From Paraburkholderia flava (GTDB lineage: Bacteria; Pseudomonadota; Gammaproteobacteria; Burkholderiales; Burkholderiaceae), in the NCBI RefSeq assembly GCF_004359985.1, contig NZ_SMRO01000003.1:480206-544205 (forward strand): a DNA stretch of 64,000 nt, given 5' to 3'. The notes under the pieces were generated by a model that had not been told where the DNA came from, searched no databases, and worked only from the letters and a program-made list of their open reading frames with translations. The position numbers and the translations under genes were made by a program. Below are positions 1 through 9,152 of the stretch, piece after piece. Position 1 is the first letter of the stretch. Each line of letters opens with the position of its first letter.

Positions 1-144
1 GGCGTCGGCGTCGGGGTAGGCGTCGGCGTCGGCGTCGGAGTCGGTGTCGGTGTCGGTGTCGGAGTCGGAGTCGGAGTCGGAGTCGGAGTCGGAGTCGGAG
101 TCGGAGTCGGAGTCGGCGTCGGAGTAGGCGTCGGTGTCGGCGTC
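1..144. repeat. 6-bp tandem repeat encoding (Pro-Thr)n
   Basis: On the plus strand the sequence is an array of GGCGTC/GGAGTC hexamers with few changes. On the minus strand each unit encodes one Pro-Thr pair. Because the unit is a multiple of three, slippage would change the length of the rod without shifting frame. The array continues beyond base 1. Confidence 0.9.
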
Positions 145-320
145 CCGCCGCCGCCCGCGCCCGTTCCACCGCCACCACCTGCGCCAATGCCTCCGCCACC
201 GGAGCCGCTGCCGCTCGGAAGGGTTGGCTTGGGTCCGTTAACGGTTGTCCCGCAGCCCGTCAGTGCGATCAGCGATGAGATGCACATCGCGATCGTCGTT
301 TTTTTGAATTGGTGGTTCAT
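1..320 (-). CDS. Pro-Thr-repeat lipoprotein, partial (C-terminal part outside window)
   Basis: The start ATG is at 318-320 and the frame runs off the left edge. The first residues form a lipoprotein signal: two lysines, a hydrophobic stretch and the lipobox LTGC, with the lipidated Cys at residue 23. A Gly/Ser-rich linker follows, then an uninterrupted Pro-Thr dipeptide run that reaches the edge. The signal peptide is almost identical to that of the complete gene at 650-2251, so the two are tandem paralogues. By analogy, the missing part is probably a Gly/Leu/Thr-rich exported domain. Location is inferred as the outer membrane or periplasm; the function is unknown. Confidence 0.8.
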   Translation of the reverse strand, partial: MNHQFKKTTIAMCISSLIALTGCGTTVNGPKPTLPSGSGSGGGGIGAGGGGGTGAGGGGTPTPTPTPTPTPTPTPTPTPTPTPTPTPTPTPTPTPTPTPTPTPTPT

Positions 321-589
321 GCTGGTTTCCCCTCGGAAAAAGACTTATGACGAGGAAACTGCAAGCCCTATGCCAATTCGTTCGCTAGCCGAAGCAATCG
401 TGCGAAGCCCGCCGTTTCAAGGGCGAGACGCGGACGCGTTGTATCGAGCGTTCATGTTGCCGTCGATGTGTCGGGGAACAGGCCCCTTGCGTGCGTGTCG
501 CGTAACGTAACGCGTTGCGCGCGAAGCGCAGTGCGGCTCTCGCGAGTTGCCGCAGGTGTGAGCGCCGAAGCATTTCCTCCGACGCTCAT
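321..589. other. Intergenic region between the two PT-repeat lipoproteins
   Basis: This stretch is the upstream region of the partial lipoprotein gene. It shares several blocks with the region upstream of the second lipoprotein gene (2252-2450): an exact 24-base match (458-481 against 2388-2411), a CTGCAAGCC-TATGCCAAT block, and a shared CGTAACGTAACGC motif. The duplication that created the two genes therefore included the promoter region. No other gene is seen. Confidence 0.7.
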
Positions 590-621
590 AAAAAAACGGC
601 GGACCGGAAACCGGTCCGCCG
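590..621 (-). terminator. Rho-independent terminator of the 650-2251 lipoprotein gene
   Basis: An 11-bp perfect stem (597-607 with 611-621, arm CGGCGGACCGG) with a 3-base loop is followed on the minus strand by seven T residues (590-596). It lies about 30 bases after the stop codon of the minus-strand gene. Confidence 0.92.
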
Positions 622-649
622 CTACCCCCTGGCGCGTTTGCGCTGTCGT

Positions 650-2251
650 TTATTTCTTCTGTCCAGTGAGCGAGCCGAGGCCGCCGAGCAGACCGCCGGA
701 TTGTCCGGTGCCCGAGCCCGCAGCTCCGGTCAACCCGCCGGTCAGCGAGTTGACGAGCCCGGTCACCGGCGCAAGCAGACCGGAGAGGCCGCCGGCCGCA
801 CCCGATCCACCGCTACCGCCCGTGCCGCTGCTACCCGATCCACTGCCGGTTGCTCCACCGAGCGCGCCGGTCACCGAACCGAGCAGGCCCGTGACAGGTG
901 CGAGCGGTCCGCTGGTGCCGCCGAGTCCGCTGGTGAGCGTCGTCGTCAGTGAAGTGACGAGTCCGGTGACGGGCGCGAGCGGGTTACCCGAGCCGGAGCC
1001 CGAACCACCTACTCCACCGAGCGCACCGGTGAGCGTGCCGGGCAGCGACGTCAGCAGACCGGTGATCGGTGCGAGCGGATTGCCCGACGAACCGGAACCG
1101 CCGAGACCACCAGTCAGTCCGCCGAGTATCCCGCCGAGCGGATTGCTGCTGCCCGAGCCGCCAGCGGTGAGCAGACCGCCTGCCGACGTGACCGTATCGC
1201 CGAGCTTGGTCACTACGTTGCCCAGGTTCTGGCCGATCGGATTGCTGGTCGCGCCGCTGATCTTGCTGCCGGCAGAGTCGAGTCCGTGTCCGATCGTCGA
1301 CAGCAGTCCGTTGAGCGGTGCGCCCAGGCCGGTTGCATCGCCGACGGTCTGAGTGGTCTGCGAGACGACTGACGTGATCGGCGTAATGGCCGTGCTGACC
1401 GCCTGCGTGACTTGCTGGATCGGTCCGTTGGTGAGCTGGTTGCCGAGCTGCGTGCCGATACCGCTGACCGTGTTGCCCACACCCGAGACCAGTCCGCCGA
1501 GCGGCGTGGTCAACGGGGCGAGCGGCGCGGTCGGGCCAGTGCCGAGACTGGTGACGAGCTGACCGACATTGTTGACGGCCTGACCCGCGTCGTAGACGAG
1601 GTTGCCCGAACTGGCCAGCGTGATACCGAGCGGATCCTTCACGTTCGCGTTGCCAAGCTGACCGAGGCCGCCTTGCAGACCCGTCCCGAGCGCGGTGACG
1701 CCGTTGCCGAGATTCGACACGGTGTTGCCGAGCGCAGCGGTCGTCGCAGGGTTGGCGCCAGGGATCGGCGTCGTGCCGATCTGGCTGCCGATCGCCGAGA
1801 CGGTCTGTCCGGTCGCGGTCACGACGTTGCCGCCGTTTTGCACGACTACGCCGAGCGGGTTGGCGCTGGTGGGCGTCGGTGTCGGAGTAGGCGTCGGAGT
1901 GGGTGTCGGCGTCGGAGTGGGCGTCGGCGTCGGAGTGGGCGTCGGCGTCGGAGTGGGCGTCGGTGTCGGAGTGGGCGTCGGAGTAGGCGTCGGTGTCGGA
2001 GTAGGCGTCGGCGTCGGAGTAGGCGTCGGAGTAGGCGTCGGCGTCGGAGTGGGCGTCGGAGTGGGCGTCGGAGTAGGCGTCGGTGTGGGCGTCGGTGTGG
2101 GCGTACCGCCGCCACCGCCCGAACCCGACCCAGCGCCGGCACCACCACCCAGGCTACCCGACGGCCGGTTGACCGTTGATCCGCAACCCGTCAATGCGAT
2201 CAGTGACGAAATGCACATCGCGATCGCTGTCATTTTAAATTGGCGTTTCAT
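650..2251 (-). CDS. Pro-Thr-repeat, Gly/Leu-rich lipoprotein (collagen-like repeat type)
   Basis: The protein is 533 aa. The start was set at the ATG at 2249-2251 because a strong GGGGAG site lies just upstream; a start further upstream has no ribosome site. Layout: lipoprotein signal with LTGC (Cys23), Gly/Ser linker, about forty Pro-Thr dipeptides, then about 380 residues dominated by Gly, Leu, Thr, Ser and Val. The C-terminal part contains degenerate repeats of the form [16 protein letters not shown]. Proteins of this layout in Burkholderia are often annotated as collagen-like repeat proteins, but there is no true Gly-X-Y array here. The PT run would form a stiff, extended stalk. It is probably a surface or periplasmic structural lipoprotein; no enzymatic motif is visible. 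Confidence 0.85.
   Translation of the reverse strand: MKRQFKMTAIAMCISSLIALTGCGSTVNRPSGSLGGGAGAGSGSGGGGGTPTPTPTPTPTPTPTPTPTPTPTPTPTPTPTPTPTPTPTPTPTPTPTPTPTPTPTPTPTPTPTPTPTPTPTPTPTPTPTSANPLGVVVQNGGNVVTATGQTVSAIGSQIGTTPIPGANPATTAALGNTVSNLGNGVTALGTGLQGGLGQLGNANVKDPLGITLASSGNLVYDAGQAVNNVGQLVTSLGTGPTAPLAPLTTPLGGLVSGVGNTVSGIGTQLGNQLTNGPIQQVTQAVSTAITPITSVVSQTTQTVGDATGLGAPLNGLLSTIGHGLDSAGSKISGATSNPIGQNLGNVVTKLGDTVTSAGGLLTAGGSGSSNPLGGILGGLTGGLGGSGSSGNPLAPITGLLTSLPGTLTGALGGVGGSGSGSGNPLAPVTGLVTSLTTTLTSGLGGTSGPLAPVTGLLGSVTGALGGATGSGSGSSGTGGSGGSGAAGGLSGLLAPVTGLVNSLTGGLTGAAGSGTGQSGGLLGGLGSLTGQKK
1870..2105. repeat. 6-bp tandem repeat encoding about forty Pro-Thr pairs
   Basis: The same hexamer family as at 1-144 (GGCGTC, GGAGTC, GGAGTG, GGTGTC variants). 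Third-position variation keeps the dipeptide constant. Recombination between the two arrays could delete or duplicate the DNA between them. Confidence 0.9.
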
Positions 2252-2527
2252 TTTGAATCTCCCCGTAAGAAACTGGTGGGAGATCATCTGCAAGCCTTAT
2301 GCCAATCGTTTCAGGTCGCCTGGTTCGGCCGGAAAGCCCCGTCCGGCAAGGCGGAGCGGGATCGTGTCAAACGTGAGATGGGCCGAATGCCGTCGATGTG
2401 TCGGGGAACAGCTCGCCGCGCGCGAGCTGCGTAACGTAACGCAGCGCGTTTACTTCGACGGTGTAGGGCCGAGCGAGAAGTACCGCGATCCGACCATCGG
2501 AAAGCGGGATCGCCGAGCCGGTCACAC

Positions 2528-3739
2528 TCAGATTTTCAGGCGACGCAGCACCCTCGGACCCGCCACGGCAATCAACGCCGCGCACAGCGCGACGACCGAC
2601 AGCCCGATCGTCAGATTGGTCGCCTGCGCGACGCCGCCGATGATCACCGGCCCGAGCAGCATCCCGAAATAGGCGAGTCCCGCGACGTGCGCGAGCCCCT
2701 CCGCTGCGTGAATACCTTTGACGCGCGCGGCAGCCGCGAACAGCACCGGCATCATGTTCGCGAGGCCGATGCCCATCATCGTGAAGCCGGCGAGCGCGAC
2801 GACGGGATTCGGCAGCACCAGCGCGGCGATCATCCCGGCGCACGCGAGCGACGCGCTCGCCATGATCAGCTGCGGCGCGCCGAAGCGCGCACGGATTGCG
2901 TCGCCGCCGAAGCGCGCCGCCGCCATGCCGCCCGAGAACGCGGCATAGGCCGCGCTCGCGACAGCCGGCGTCGCCACGACGACGTCGCGCATGTAGACCG
3001 TCGCCCAGTCGTACATGGCGCCTTCGGCGATCAGCGCGATCAACGCGAAGATGCCGAGTGCCCACAGCGCGGGCGAGCGCCAGCGGTTCGCCCGCGGCGT
3101 GTGCGCGTCCGGATGCTCGGCGTGCGGCACGTGCGGCAGCACCGAAGGACACGACGCGAACAGCACGAGCGCGCTGACCGCGGACGCCAGCGCGAGATGA
3201 ACCGCAGGCGCCATCCCACGCGACAGCAGCGCGCCGCCGATCGCCGCGCCCGCCATCCCGCCGACACTGAACATCCCGTGCAGCGACGACATGATCGGAC
3301 GTCCCAACGCGATCTCGACGGCGCTGGCCTCGGCGTTCATCGCGACGTCGAGCGTCGCCATGCCGGCGCCGAAGATCATGAGCACGATGAGCAGCAGCCA
3401 GTACGACGGGACGATCAGGATCAGCGCGCCGCAAACGGACATCGTCAGTCCGCCTGCAAGGCACGCTCGACGGCTGCCGACGCGCGCGATCCACGATCCG
3501 TTCGTCGCCATCGCCGTAATCGATCCGACGGCTACCGCGAGCAGCGCGAACGACAGTAACGCTGCATTGAGGTGGAAGCGATCGCGCACGGTCGGCACGT
3601 GAACGCCCCACGACGCGTACATCATCCCGGCGATGAAGAAGAGCGCCATCGTTGCGGTGCGGGCGCGATTGCGGGTAGCGACGGGCAGACTGCGGTGGGC
3701 GGCGGGGAGTGCCGCCAGATCGGGGGAATGCTCGGACAC
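2528..3739 (-). CDS. MFS transporter, YbjJ-like
   Basis: The protein is 403 aa with about twelve hydrophobic segments, the usual size of the major facilitator superfamily. The first segment contains a small-residue motif (FFIAGMMYASWG) and is followed by a loop with basic residues (VGSRRA), as in MFS proteins of the YbjJ type. The start is GTG at 3737-3739; an ATG at the MALFF position is an alternative but would remove a typical N-terminal tail. The substrate cannot be told from sequence. The gene stands alone on the minus strand, convergent with nothing near it and divergent from the HugZ-like gene at 3905. Confidence 0.85.
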   Translation of the reverse strand: MSEHSPDLAALPAAHRSLPVATRNRARTATMALFFIAGMMYASWGVHVPTVRDRFHLNAALLSFALLAVAVGSITAMATNGSWIARVGSRRACLAGGLTMSVCGALILIVPSYWLLLIVLMIFGAGMATLDVAMNAEASAVEIALGRPIMSSLHGMFSVGGMAGAAIGGALLSRGMAPAVHLALASAVSALVLFASCPSVLPHVPHAEHPDAHTPRANRWRSPALWALGIFALIALIAEGAMYDWATVYMRDVVVATPAVASAAYAAFSGGMAAARFGGDAIRARFGAPQLIMASASLACAGMIAALVLPNPVVALAGFTMMGIGLANMMPVLFAAAARVKGIHAAEGLAHVAGLAYFGMLLGPVIIGGVAQATNLTIGLSVVALCAALIAVAGPRVLRRLKI

Positions 3740-3904
3740 GGAGATCTCGTCGAGGAAAGCGGCCGGCGCGCGAACACCATTCGAAGAAAGCGCGCTGAAA
3801 GTAAACGTCAGATTCTATCTGGCCGACCGGTCTTATGCCGAGCCAGGCTGAACTAATATCTACCGATAATCCACTGATACGTTTGCCCCAACGAGGAAAG
3901 CCGT

Positions 3905-4567
3905 TTGAAGATTCCCGCACACGCACCGCTGCATCTGCTCCATCAGGTTGCTGTCGGTACGCTCGCCACGCACTGCCGCGATCCGCAGGGGTTTCCATAC
4001 CCGTCCGTGCTGCCGTTCGCACCCGATGAACGGCACCGGCCGATGCTGCTCGTCAGTGGGCTCGCCGAGCACACGCGCAACCTGCATGCGGATTCGCGCG
4101 CAGGTTTTCTCGTCGCGCACGCACCGGATGGCGACGTGCTCAACGGGCCGCGCGTGACGCTGATCGGAACGTTCGAGCGGATCGAGCCGGAGCCGGCCGT
4201 CGTGCGGCGTTATCTGCGTTACCACCCGGACGCCGAACGCTATCTCGCGCTCGGCGATTTCGCGTTCTGGACGATGCAGGTCGACCGGCTGCGCTATATA
4301 GGCGGTTTCGGTGCGATGGGCTGGCTCGACGCCGACGATCTCGATCCGCTCGAACCGCTCGCGCCCGACGACGAAGCCGCGCTCGTCGAACGCTTCGACG
4401 ATCATCCGCGCCGCCCGGCGACGCTGGAACTTGCCGGCGTCGATCGCTACGGCGCCGACCTGAAAATCGCCGGCGCGCGCACGCGATTCATGTTCGATGC
4501 GCCGAAAACCGATCCGCAGGCGTTGCTCGCCGCGATCGAGGATTGCATCGAGCGACACATTGACTGA
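3905..4567 (+). CDS. HugZ-family heme utilisation protein (PNPOx-like barrel plus DUF2470)
   Basis: The protein is 220 aa. Residues 8-135 look like the FMN-binding split-barrel of pyridoxamine-phosphate-oxidase-like proteins, and residues 145-218 match the C-terminal DUF2470 domain of the HugZ/HutZ group. In that family the protein binds heme and takes part in heme use or degradation. The start is TTG at 3905 with AGGAAA upstream. The closest reading is heme oxygenase-like, but flavin-dependent oxidoreductase activity is not excluded. No heme-uptake genes are adjacent, so the role is inferred from family only. Confidence 0.82.
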   Translation: MKIPAHAPLHLLHQVAVGTLATHCRDPQGFPYPSVLPFAPDERHRPMLLVSGLAEHTRNLHADSRAGFLVAHAPDGDVLNGPRVTLIGTFERIEPEPAVVRRYLRYHPDAERYLALGDFAFWTMQVDRLRYIGGFGAMGWLDADDLDPLEPLAPDDEAALVERFDDHPRRPATLELAGVDRYGADLKIAGARTRFMFDAPKTDPQALLAAIEDCIERHID

Positions 4568-4955
4568 TATCGATCGCCGTTAAGACGCGTTGTTTATTTC
4601 GTCGGACATGAAGCAATTTCCGATTTTGTTGCAGCGGGCTCTCCAAAGTTCTCATGCGATGAAAAGTTCGGTCGTAAACGGACTTTTTATTTTCATGATT
4701 TGAGAGTTAATCCGGCATTTATCTGAAATATGCAATGCCCTTTCAGGTGAACATAAATTTGAGAGAAATGAAAAGTTTCTCGTCGAAACACGCGGGAACT
4801 ATTCGTCTGAAACAAACGTTAATTATTTTCTGTTATCGATCTTTTCCCGGCTTTGGATTTTGTGTTAATCTCGCGTTCAAATTCCGAGGCACGATCCTTC
4901 AAACGGCAAACCTGCTTAAGACTGGTAGCCATTTATCCAAACCACAAAGGAAACT
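4568..4955. other. AT-rich intergenic region upstream of the H-NS-like gene
   Basis: The 388-base stretch is markedly richer in A and T than its neighbours, with T-rich blocks and several hexamers resembling sigma-70 elements. No convincing coding frame was found; an open frame at 4735-5046 overlaps the H-NS-like gene out of frame. AT-rich DNA directly upstream of an H-NS family gene fits known autoregulation in this family, which is an inference here. Confidence 0.6.
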
Positions 4956-5255
4956 ATGTCTTCCTACAAAGACCTTCTCGCGCAGCGAGAAAAGCTGGAA
5001 AAGCAGATCGAAGAAGCGAAGGCACGTGAATACGCCGAAGTGCTGAACGAGATCAAGCAGAAAATGTCCGACTACGGTATTACGCTCGCCGAACTCGGCG
5101 GCGGCCGTGGCAAGGGTGCCAAGGCAGGCCGGCCGCGCGCAGGCGTTGCGCCGAAATATCGCGATCCTGATAGCGGCAGCACATGGTCCGGCCGCGGCAA
5201 ACCGCCGCGCTGGATCGCCGGTCTCGACCGTGAAAAATTTCTGATTCAGAAATAA
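4956..5255 (+). CDS. H-NS family nucleoid-associated protein
   Basis: The protein is 99 aa. Residues 1-50 are a charged coiled coil for oligomerisation (RE-LEKQIEEAKA). After a Gly/Lys/Arg-rich linker (GGGRGKGAKAGRPR) comes the C-terminal DNA-binding motif, which reads YRDP-GSTWSGRGKPPRW, the hallmark loop of the H-NS/BpH3/MvaT-like Burkholderia group. Such proteins bind curved AT-rich DNA and silence acquired genes. A good ribosome site (AAGGAAAC) precedes ATG 4956, and a terminator follows. The linker could also bind DNA like an AT-hook. Confidence 0.93.
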   Translation: MSSYKDLLAQREKLEKQIEEAKAREYAEVLNEIKQKMSDYGITLAELGGGRGKGAKAGRPRAGVAPKYRDPDSGSTWSGRGKPPRWIAGLDREKFLIQK

Positions 5256-5290
5256 ACGCTTCCGGTGCTTGCGCCGGGAGATAGTAATAA

Positions 5291-5323
5291 AAGCCGCGTT
5301 ATCCGCAAGGAGCGCGGTTTTTT
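5291..5323 (+). terminator. Terminator of the H-NS-like gene
   Basis: The arms AAGCCGCG and CGCGGTTT flank a 14-base loop and run into a tract of six T. It lies about 40 bases after the stop. Confidence 0.8.
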
Positions 5324-5489
5324 ATCGACTGGAGAATGGTTGAGTATCGGGAAAATCCGGATTCGCCGATCGGAATACGAATGCTTCACGTTCCCGTAAC
5401 CGGCTGATTTAAAAGAATTTTCCTCGATAATTGAGAGTTTTCAACGAGGGAAAGGGTAGAATCGGAACGTCCGGTTTCACCTTCTTCAT

Positions 5490-6677
5490 ATGTCCTCGAC
5501 CGTAGCCGCTCAATCCGGCGAGAAACAGCGGGTTGCGCGAAAAACCACTTTCGTCAGTATCGTGCTCAATGCTGTGTTGAGCGCGTTGCAGATCGTCGTC
5601 GGTATATTTGCCCACTCTCAGGCGCTCATTGCGGATGGCGTGCATTCGCTGTCCGATCTCGTATCCGATTTTGTCGTGCTGCTTGCCAACCGGCATAGCG
5701 GTGCCGAGCCCGACGCCGATCACAATTATGGTCACAGCCGGTATGAGACCGTCGCGTCGTTGTTTCTCGGCGCGCTGCTGATTGCCGTCGGCGTCGGGAT
5801 GCTGTGGCGCGCGGGCACCCGGCTCGCCGATCTCGATTCGATTCCGGCAGTTCATCTGAGCGCACTGGCCGTTGCCGTGCTCGTGCTGGTTTCGAAGGAA
5901 AGCCTGTTTCGCTACATGCTGCGCGAGGCGCAGCGGGTGCGTTCCGCGATGCTGATCGCGAACGCGTGGCATGCGCGTTCGGATGCGGCGTCGTCGCTGG
6001 TCGTGGCGCTTGGCATCGTCGGCAGCCTGGCTGGCGTGCGGCTGCTCGATCCGATCGCGGCGGCGATCGTCGGGTTTATGGTCGCGCGGATGGGGTGGGT
6101 GTTCGGTTGGGACGCGTTGCAGGATCTGTCCGACCGCGCGCTCGACGAAACCGCATCCGCCGATATCCGCGCGCTGCTGGTCGCGACGCCCGGCGTGCGC
6201 GGCGTGCACGAACTACGCACACGCAAGACCGGCGATTTCGCGCTGGTCGACGCGCACATCCTCGTCGATCCGCTGATTTCGGTTTCGGAGGGGCACTACA
6301 TCGCTGAGTCGGCGCGGGCGCGGCTGCTTGCCGATGCGCGCGTGCTCGACGCGCTGATCCACGTCGACCCGGAAAACGATGCGCTCGCGCGACCGCCCAT
6401 CGGCCTGCCGTCGCGCGACGTGGTGATCGTCGAGGTCGACAGCGCGCTCGCCGGTAGTGGCATCGTTGCCGACGACGTCAATCTTCACTATCTAAGTACC
6501 GGCCTCGACGTCGAGCTGACTTTGCGGCCTGCGATTGAAGACGGGCACGACGAAGCGTGGCTTGCGCGTGTCGATCTCGAGGATTTACGGCGCCGGCTCG
6601 GCGCACGTCGTCTGAACGTGCTGCGCCCGGTACCGCAGCGAATGATGCCCGCGAGCGTGGAGCGCAACGTCACCTGA
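5490..6677 (+). CDS. Cation diffusion facilitator (CDF) metal exporter
   Basis: The protein is 395 aa. It has the CDF metal-site pattern: HSLSD after an Asp in TM2 (IADGVHSLSD), a His-rich loop (HNYGHSRYE), and HARSD in TM5. About six membrane segments fill residues 20-215, followed by a cytoplasmic ferredoxin-like domain. The sequence extends about 90 residues beyond the usual 300-residue FieF length, giving an extra C-terminal tail (FieF-like group with extension). The family exports Zn2+, Fe2+ or Cd2+ by proton antiport. The start ATG at 5490 has no strong ribosome site. The gene is convergent with the Lrp-type regulator. Confidence 0.9.
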   Translation: MSSTVAAQSGEKQRVARKTTFVSIVLNAVLSALQIVVGIFAHSQALIADGVHSLSDLVSDFVVLLANRHSGAEPDADHNYGHSRYETVASLFLGALLIAVGVGMLWRAGTRLADLDSIPAVHLSALAVAVLVLVSKESLFRYMLREAQRVRSAMLIANAWHARSDAASSLVVALGIVGSLAGVRLLDPIAAAIVGFMVARMGWVFGWDALQDLSDRALDETASADIRALLVATPGVRGVHELRTRKTGDFALVDAHILVDPLISVSEGHYIAESARARLLADARVLDALIHVDPENDALARPPIGLPSRDVVIVEVDSALAGSGIVADDVNLHYLSTGLDVELTLRPAIEDGHDEAWLARVDLEDLRRRLGARRLNVLRPVPQRMMPASVERNVT

Positions 6678-6685
6678 TCAGGTAG

Positions 6686-7144
6686 TTACAGCGGCAACTG
6701 CGTATCGAACTTGATTTCGCGCAGCACGACGCTCGTACGGACCTGCGCGACGGCGGGAATCTTAAAGATGCGTTCGTGCAGGAACGAGTCGTACGCCTTG
6801 ATGTCCGGCGCGACGATCTTGAGGATGTAGTCGGACTCGCCGGTCGTGCTGTAGCACTCGGTGACTTCGGGACAGGTGGCGATTTCGCGTTCGAACTGTT
6901 CGACGCCGCCTTCGGTGTGCCGTGTGAGATGGATGTGCGCGAGCGCGCAGACGTGCAGGCCGAGCTTCTCGCGATCGAGCAACGCCGTGTAGCGCTGGAT
7001 CACGCCGGACTGCTCCATGTCCTTGATCCGCCGCCAGCAGGGTGTGCTCGACAGCCCGACCTGATCGGAGATTTCCTGGACCGAACGGCGGGCGTCAAGC
7101 TGCAAAAGACGCAGGATCTTTTGAGAGAACGTATCGAGTGTCAA
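6686..7144 (-). CDS. Lrp/AsnC-family transcriptional regulator
   Basis: The protein is 152 aa. The N-terminal helix-turn-helix occupies residues 4-62 (DARRSVQEISDQVGLSSTP) and the RAM/AsnC ligand-binding domain occupies residues 68-148. The start is TTG at 7142-7144, with GGAGG about 6 bases upstream. Members sense amino acids and regulate their metabolism. The target cannot be inferred from context because the neighbours (metal exporter, exonuclease) are not amino-acid genes. Confidence 0.93.
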   Translation of the reverse strand: MTLDTFSQKILRLLQLDARRSVQEISDQVGLSSTPCWRRIKDMEQSGVIQRYTALLDREKLGLHVCALAHIHLTRHTEGGVEQFEREIATCPEVTECYSTTGESDYILKIVAPDIKAYDSFLHERIFKIPAVAQVRTSVVLREIKFDTQLPL

Positions 7145-7232
7145 CTGCGCCTCCGTTGCGTCGCCGTATCCCTAATGGTAGAGGCCGCAAAAACGAAACG
7201 CAATGTATACCGTCCCTTACGAGGGAGATTAC

Positions 7233-7889
7233 CTAATTTGCTCCGCTGTCGGCGGCTTTTTGTGCTGAGCCGTCCCCATCAGTTCCGGTCGCATCGGGCG
7301 CTGCGTCATTGGCGGCAATAGTGCCCGCAGCCTGCGACGCGCGCAGCTCGGCGAGCATGTTGCAGAAGAGCGCGCCTTGCTCGATCGCGTCGTCGAGCGC
7401 GACGTGGGTGTGCGGGTGATCGTCGAACCAGTGCTTCGGCAGACGCGGCTTGATGCACTTGCGATAAGGCAGCCCGGTCATCGCGAAGGCGAGCGTCTTG
7501 ATGTCGAGCGCCGACCACGAGAACGGACAGCGTCCGACGAAACGCATCATGTACCAGAACATGAACGTGAAATCGAAACCCGCCGGCATCGCGACGAACA
7601 CCGGCTTGCCGGGCAACGCCTCGACCCAGTCGACGTAGGCGATCAGCGCGGCCTCGGGCTGCTGCAGGTCGAGCCGGCACGCGGCCCATGCTTCGGGCTG
7701 GGTCTTCCACCACGCGGCCTGCACCGGATGCGGCGCCGCGCCTTCGAGCAACTCCAGATTCGCCGAGAACGTGGCGACGAGGCGCTTGTCCTCGGTGTAC
7801 GCGGCCGACGCGAAACTCAGCATCGAATGCGGGCCGGGGATCGGACCATCCGCTTCGACATCGGTGCTGACGTAGATCTCCGAGCTCAT
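7233..7889 (-). CDS. 3'-5' exonuclease, DEDD superfamily (RNase T-like fold)
   Basis: The protein is 218 aa. The N-terminal motif STDVEADGP carries the DxE metal ligands of DEDD exonucleases. Further motifs are the central FDFTF and ALDIKTLAF, with a late [11 protein letters not shown] carrying the H/D pair of the DEDDh type. A hydrophilic Ala/Asp-rich tail of about 30 residues follows. The start ATG (7887-7889) overlaps the stop of the upstream MBL hydrolase by four bases (ATGA), so the two are translationally coupled. The physiological substrate is unknown. Confidence 0.82.
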   Translation of the reverse strand: MSSEIYVSTDVEADGPIPGPHSMLSFASAAYTEDKRLVATFSANLELLEGAAPHPVQAAWWKTQPEAWAACRLDLQQPEAALIAYVDWVEALPGKPVFVAMPAGFDFTFMFWYMMRFVGRCPFSWSALDIKTLAFAMTGLPYRKCIKPRLPKHWFDDHPHTHVALDDAIEQGALFCNMLAELRASQAAGTIAANDAAPDATGTDGDGSAQKAADSGAN

Positions 7890-8530
7890 GCGCTGACTCC
7901 GTCCGCGACATACGGGTTGCTGCGGCGTTCTACACCGAACGTCGACGTCGGGCCGTGACCGGGCACGAACGTCACGTCGTCGCCGAGCGGCCAGAGTTTT
8001 TCGCGGATCGAACGGATCAGGTCGCCGTGATTGCCGCGCGGAAAATCGGTGCGCCCGATCGAGCCGGCGAACAGCACGTCGCCGACCAGTGCCAGCCGAT
8101 GCTCGCGACTGAAAAACACGATGTGTCCGGGCGTGTGACCGGGGCAGTGATAGACCTCGAGCAGCGTGTCGCCGAACTGCGCGGTGTCGCCGTCGTCGAG
8201 CCAGCGGTCCGGTGCGAATGCCTCGGCAGCAGGAAAGCCGAAGCGCGTGCTCTGTGCCGGCAACTGGTCGAGCCAGAAGCGCTCGTCCGGATGCGGGCCT
8301 TCGATCGGCACGCCGTAATGCGCGGCGAGCGTTTTCGCGCCCGCGCAGTGATCGATGTGACCGTGCGTCAGCAACACCTTTTCGACTTCGACCGATTGCC
8401 GCGCGACCTCGTTCTGGATGCGATCGAGATCGCCGCCTGGATCGACGACGGCTGCGCGGCCGGTCGCCTCGCAAACGAGCAACGAGCAGTTCTGCTGGAA
8501 CGGAGTGACCGGGATCAATGTGACTTTCAT
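7886..8530 (-). CDS. MBL-fold metallo-hydrolase (YcbL / glyoxalase II-like)
   Basis: The protein is 214 aa. It shows the metallo-beta-lactamase metal motif THGHIDH, then [21 protein letters not shown] and a C-terminal PGHGP. This matches small single-domain hydrolases of the YcbL group, related to hydroxyacylglutathione hydrolase but lacking its C-terminal substrate domain. The start was set at the ATG at 8528-8530, where conserved sequence begins ([14 protein letters not shown]). It is the first gene of a two-gene operon with the exonuclease. Confidence 0.92.
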   Translation of the reverse strand: MKVTLIPVTPFQQNCSLLVCEATGRAAVVDPGGDLDRIQNEVARQSVEVEKVLLTHGHIDHCAGAKTLAAHYGVPIEGPHPDERFWLDQLPAQSTRFGFPAAEAFAPDRWLDDGDTAQFGDTLLEVYHCPGHTPGHIVFFSREHRLALVGDVLFAGSIGRTDFPRGNHGDLIRSIREKLWPLGDDVTFVPGHGPTSTFGVERRSNPYVADGVSA

Positions 8531-8685
8531 CGGGGCGGGCGCGGCTGCAAAAACTGCGATTGTACCGGCCGTATCGCGCGGCCGCCGGTTGGCCGAAAGG
8601 TCGATGGCCAATGCTCATTTCTTCAGCAATAGCAAGAATTCATCAACCGGATCAGGCGTTTGGGAGCCGGGGAATGTGTTTTGGG

Positions 8686-8691
8686 TATAAT
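8686..8691 (+). promoter_or_regulatory. Consensus -10 hexamer TATAAT upstream of the hairpin-rich region
   Basis: A perfect TATAAT stands 8-12 bases before the hairpin array that starts at 8704. A -35 box at the ideal distance is weak (TTGGGA at 8660-8665 gives a 20-base spacer). It is read here as a plausible start for a non-coding transcript or a long rlpA leader. Confidence 0.5.
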
Positions 8692-8697
8692 GGCGAC

Positions 8698-9000
8698 CAT
8701 TGTGCGCGGAAGCCGCGCCATCAACCAGGTGATCGCCACCGGTCCGAAAGGGCGCGGCGGGCACCGTCAAGCAAGTGCCGTCGGTTAGTCGACGGCAAAC
8801 TCAGCATCGATCCGTTCGATGCACACGTCTTGTCCAGCCAGGCGCCACGCGCCTGCTACGGCCTCGCTGCCGTGACGCTGGATGGGGCCTACGCCGCCGT
8901 TCCTGCGTACCGGTTGTTTCGGTGCCCAAGAACGTGTTTGCCACGTTCGATGGCGGCATGTGGGGTCTGGTCAGGCTGCCGGGGACAGGTTGCGCCAGAC
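8698..9000 (+). ncRNA. Candidate structured RNA or leader, class not recognised
   Basis: About ten perfect or near-perfect hairpins follow one another: 8704-8718 (GCGCGG), 8728-8740, 8760-8779 (GGCAC), 8778-8795 (CCGTCG), 8804-8822 (GCATCGA), 8839-8855 (CAGGCGC), 8858-8873, 8907-8925, 8931-8947 (AACGTG) and 8965-9000 (GTCTGG). A long-range pairing of CTTGTCC (8829-8835) with GGACAGG (8983-8989) could close one domain. No long conserved reading frame is present. The RNase P core GAGGAAAGTCCGG, the SRP loop and a tmRNA tag are all absent. It may be a free RNA or the 5' leader of rlpA. Confidence 0.35.
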
Positions 9001-9152
9001 GTGAAAACTAACCGTGCGGTAGCGGCTGAATGTGCCGCATCCGGGCTTCGACGCGCTGCGCTTTGCACAGCCGTTGGTTTCGCCTTGCCGCCGGAGTCGC
9101 ATGCAACACGCAGCTATCGCGTGATGCGGCTCGACAATGTGATGCACGTCTT

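Noticed and set aside
1..2105. Repeat arrays considered as CRISPR or minisatellite outside genes
   Set aside because: The arrays are contiguous hexamers without spacers and lie in frame inside lipoprotein genes.
4735..5046. A 103-codon frame overlapping the H-NS-like gene
   Set aside because: It lies in the AT-rich promoter region and enters the H-NS-like gene out of frame; no family features.
8698..9000. Known RNAs (RNase P RNA, 6S, tmRNA, SRP RNA) for the hairpin region
   Set aside because: The conserved core sequences of RNase P, SRP and tmRNA are absent, and many short hairpins do not fit the single long 6S hairpin.
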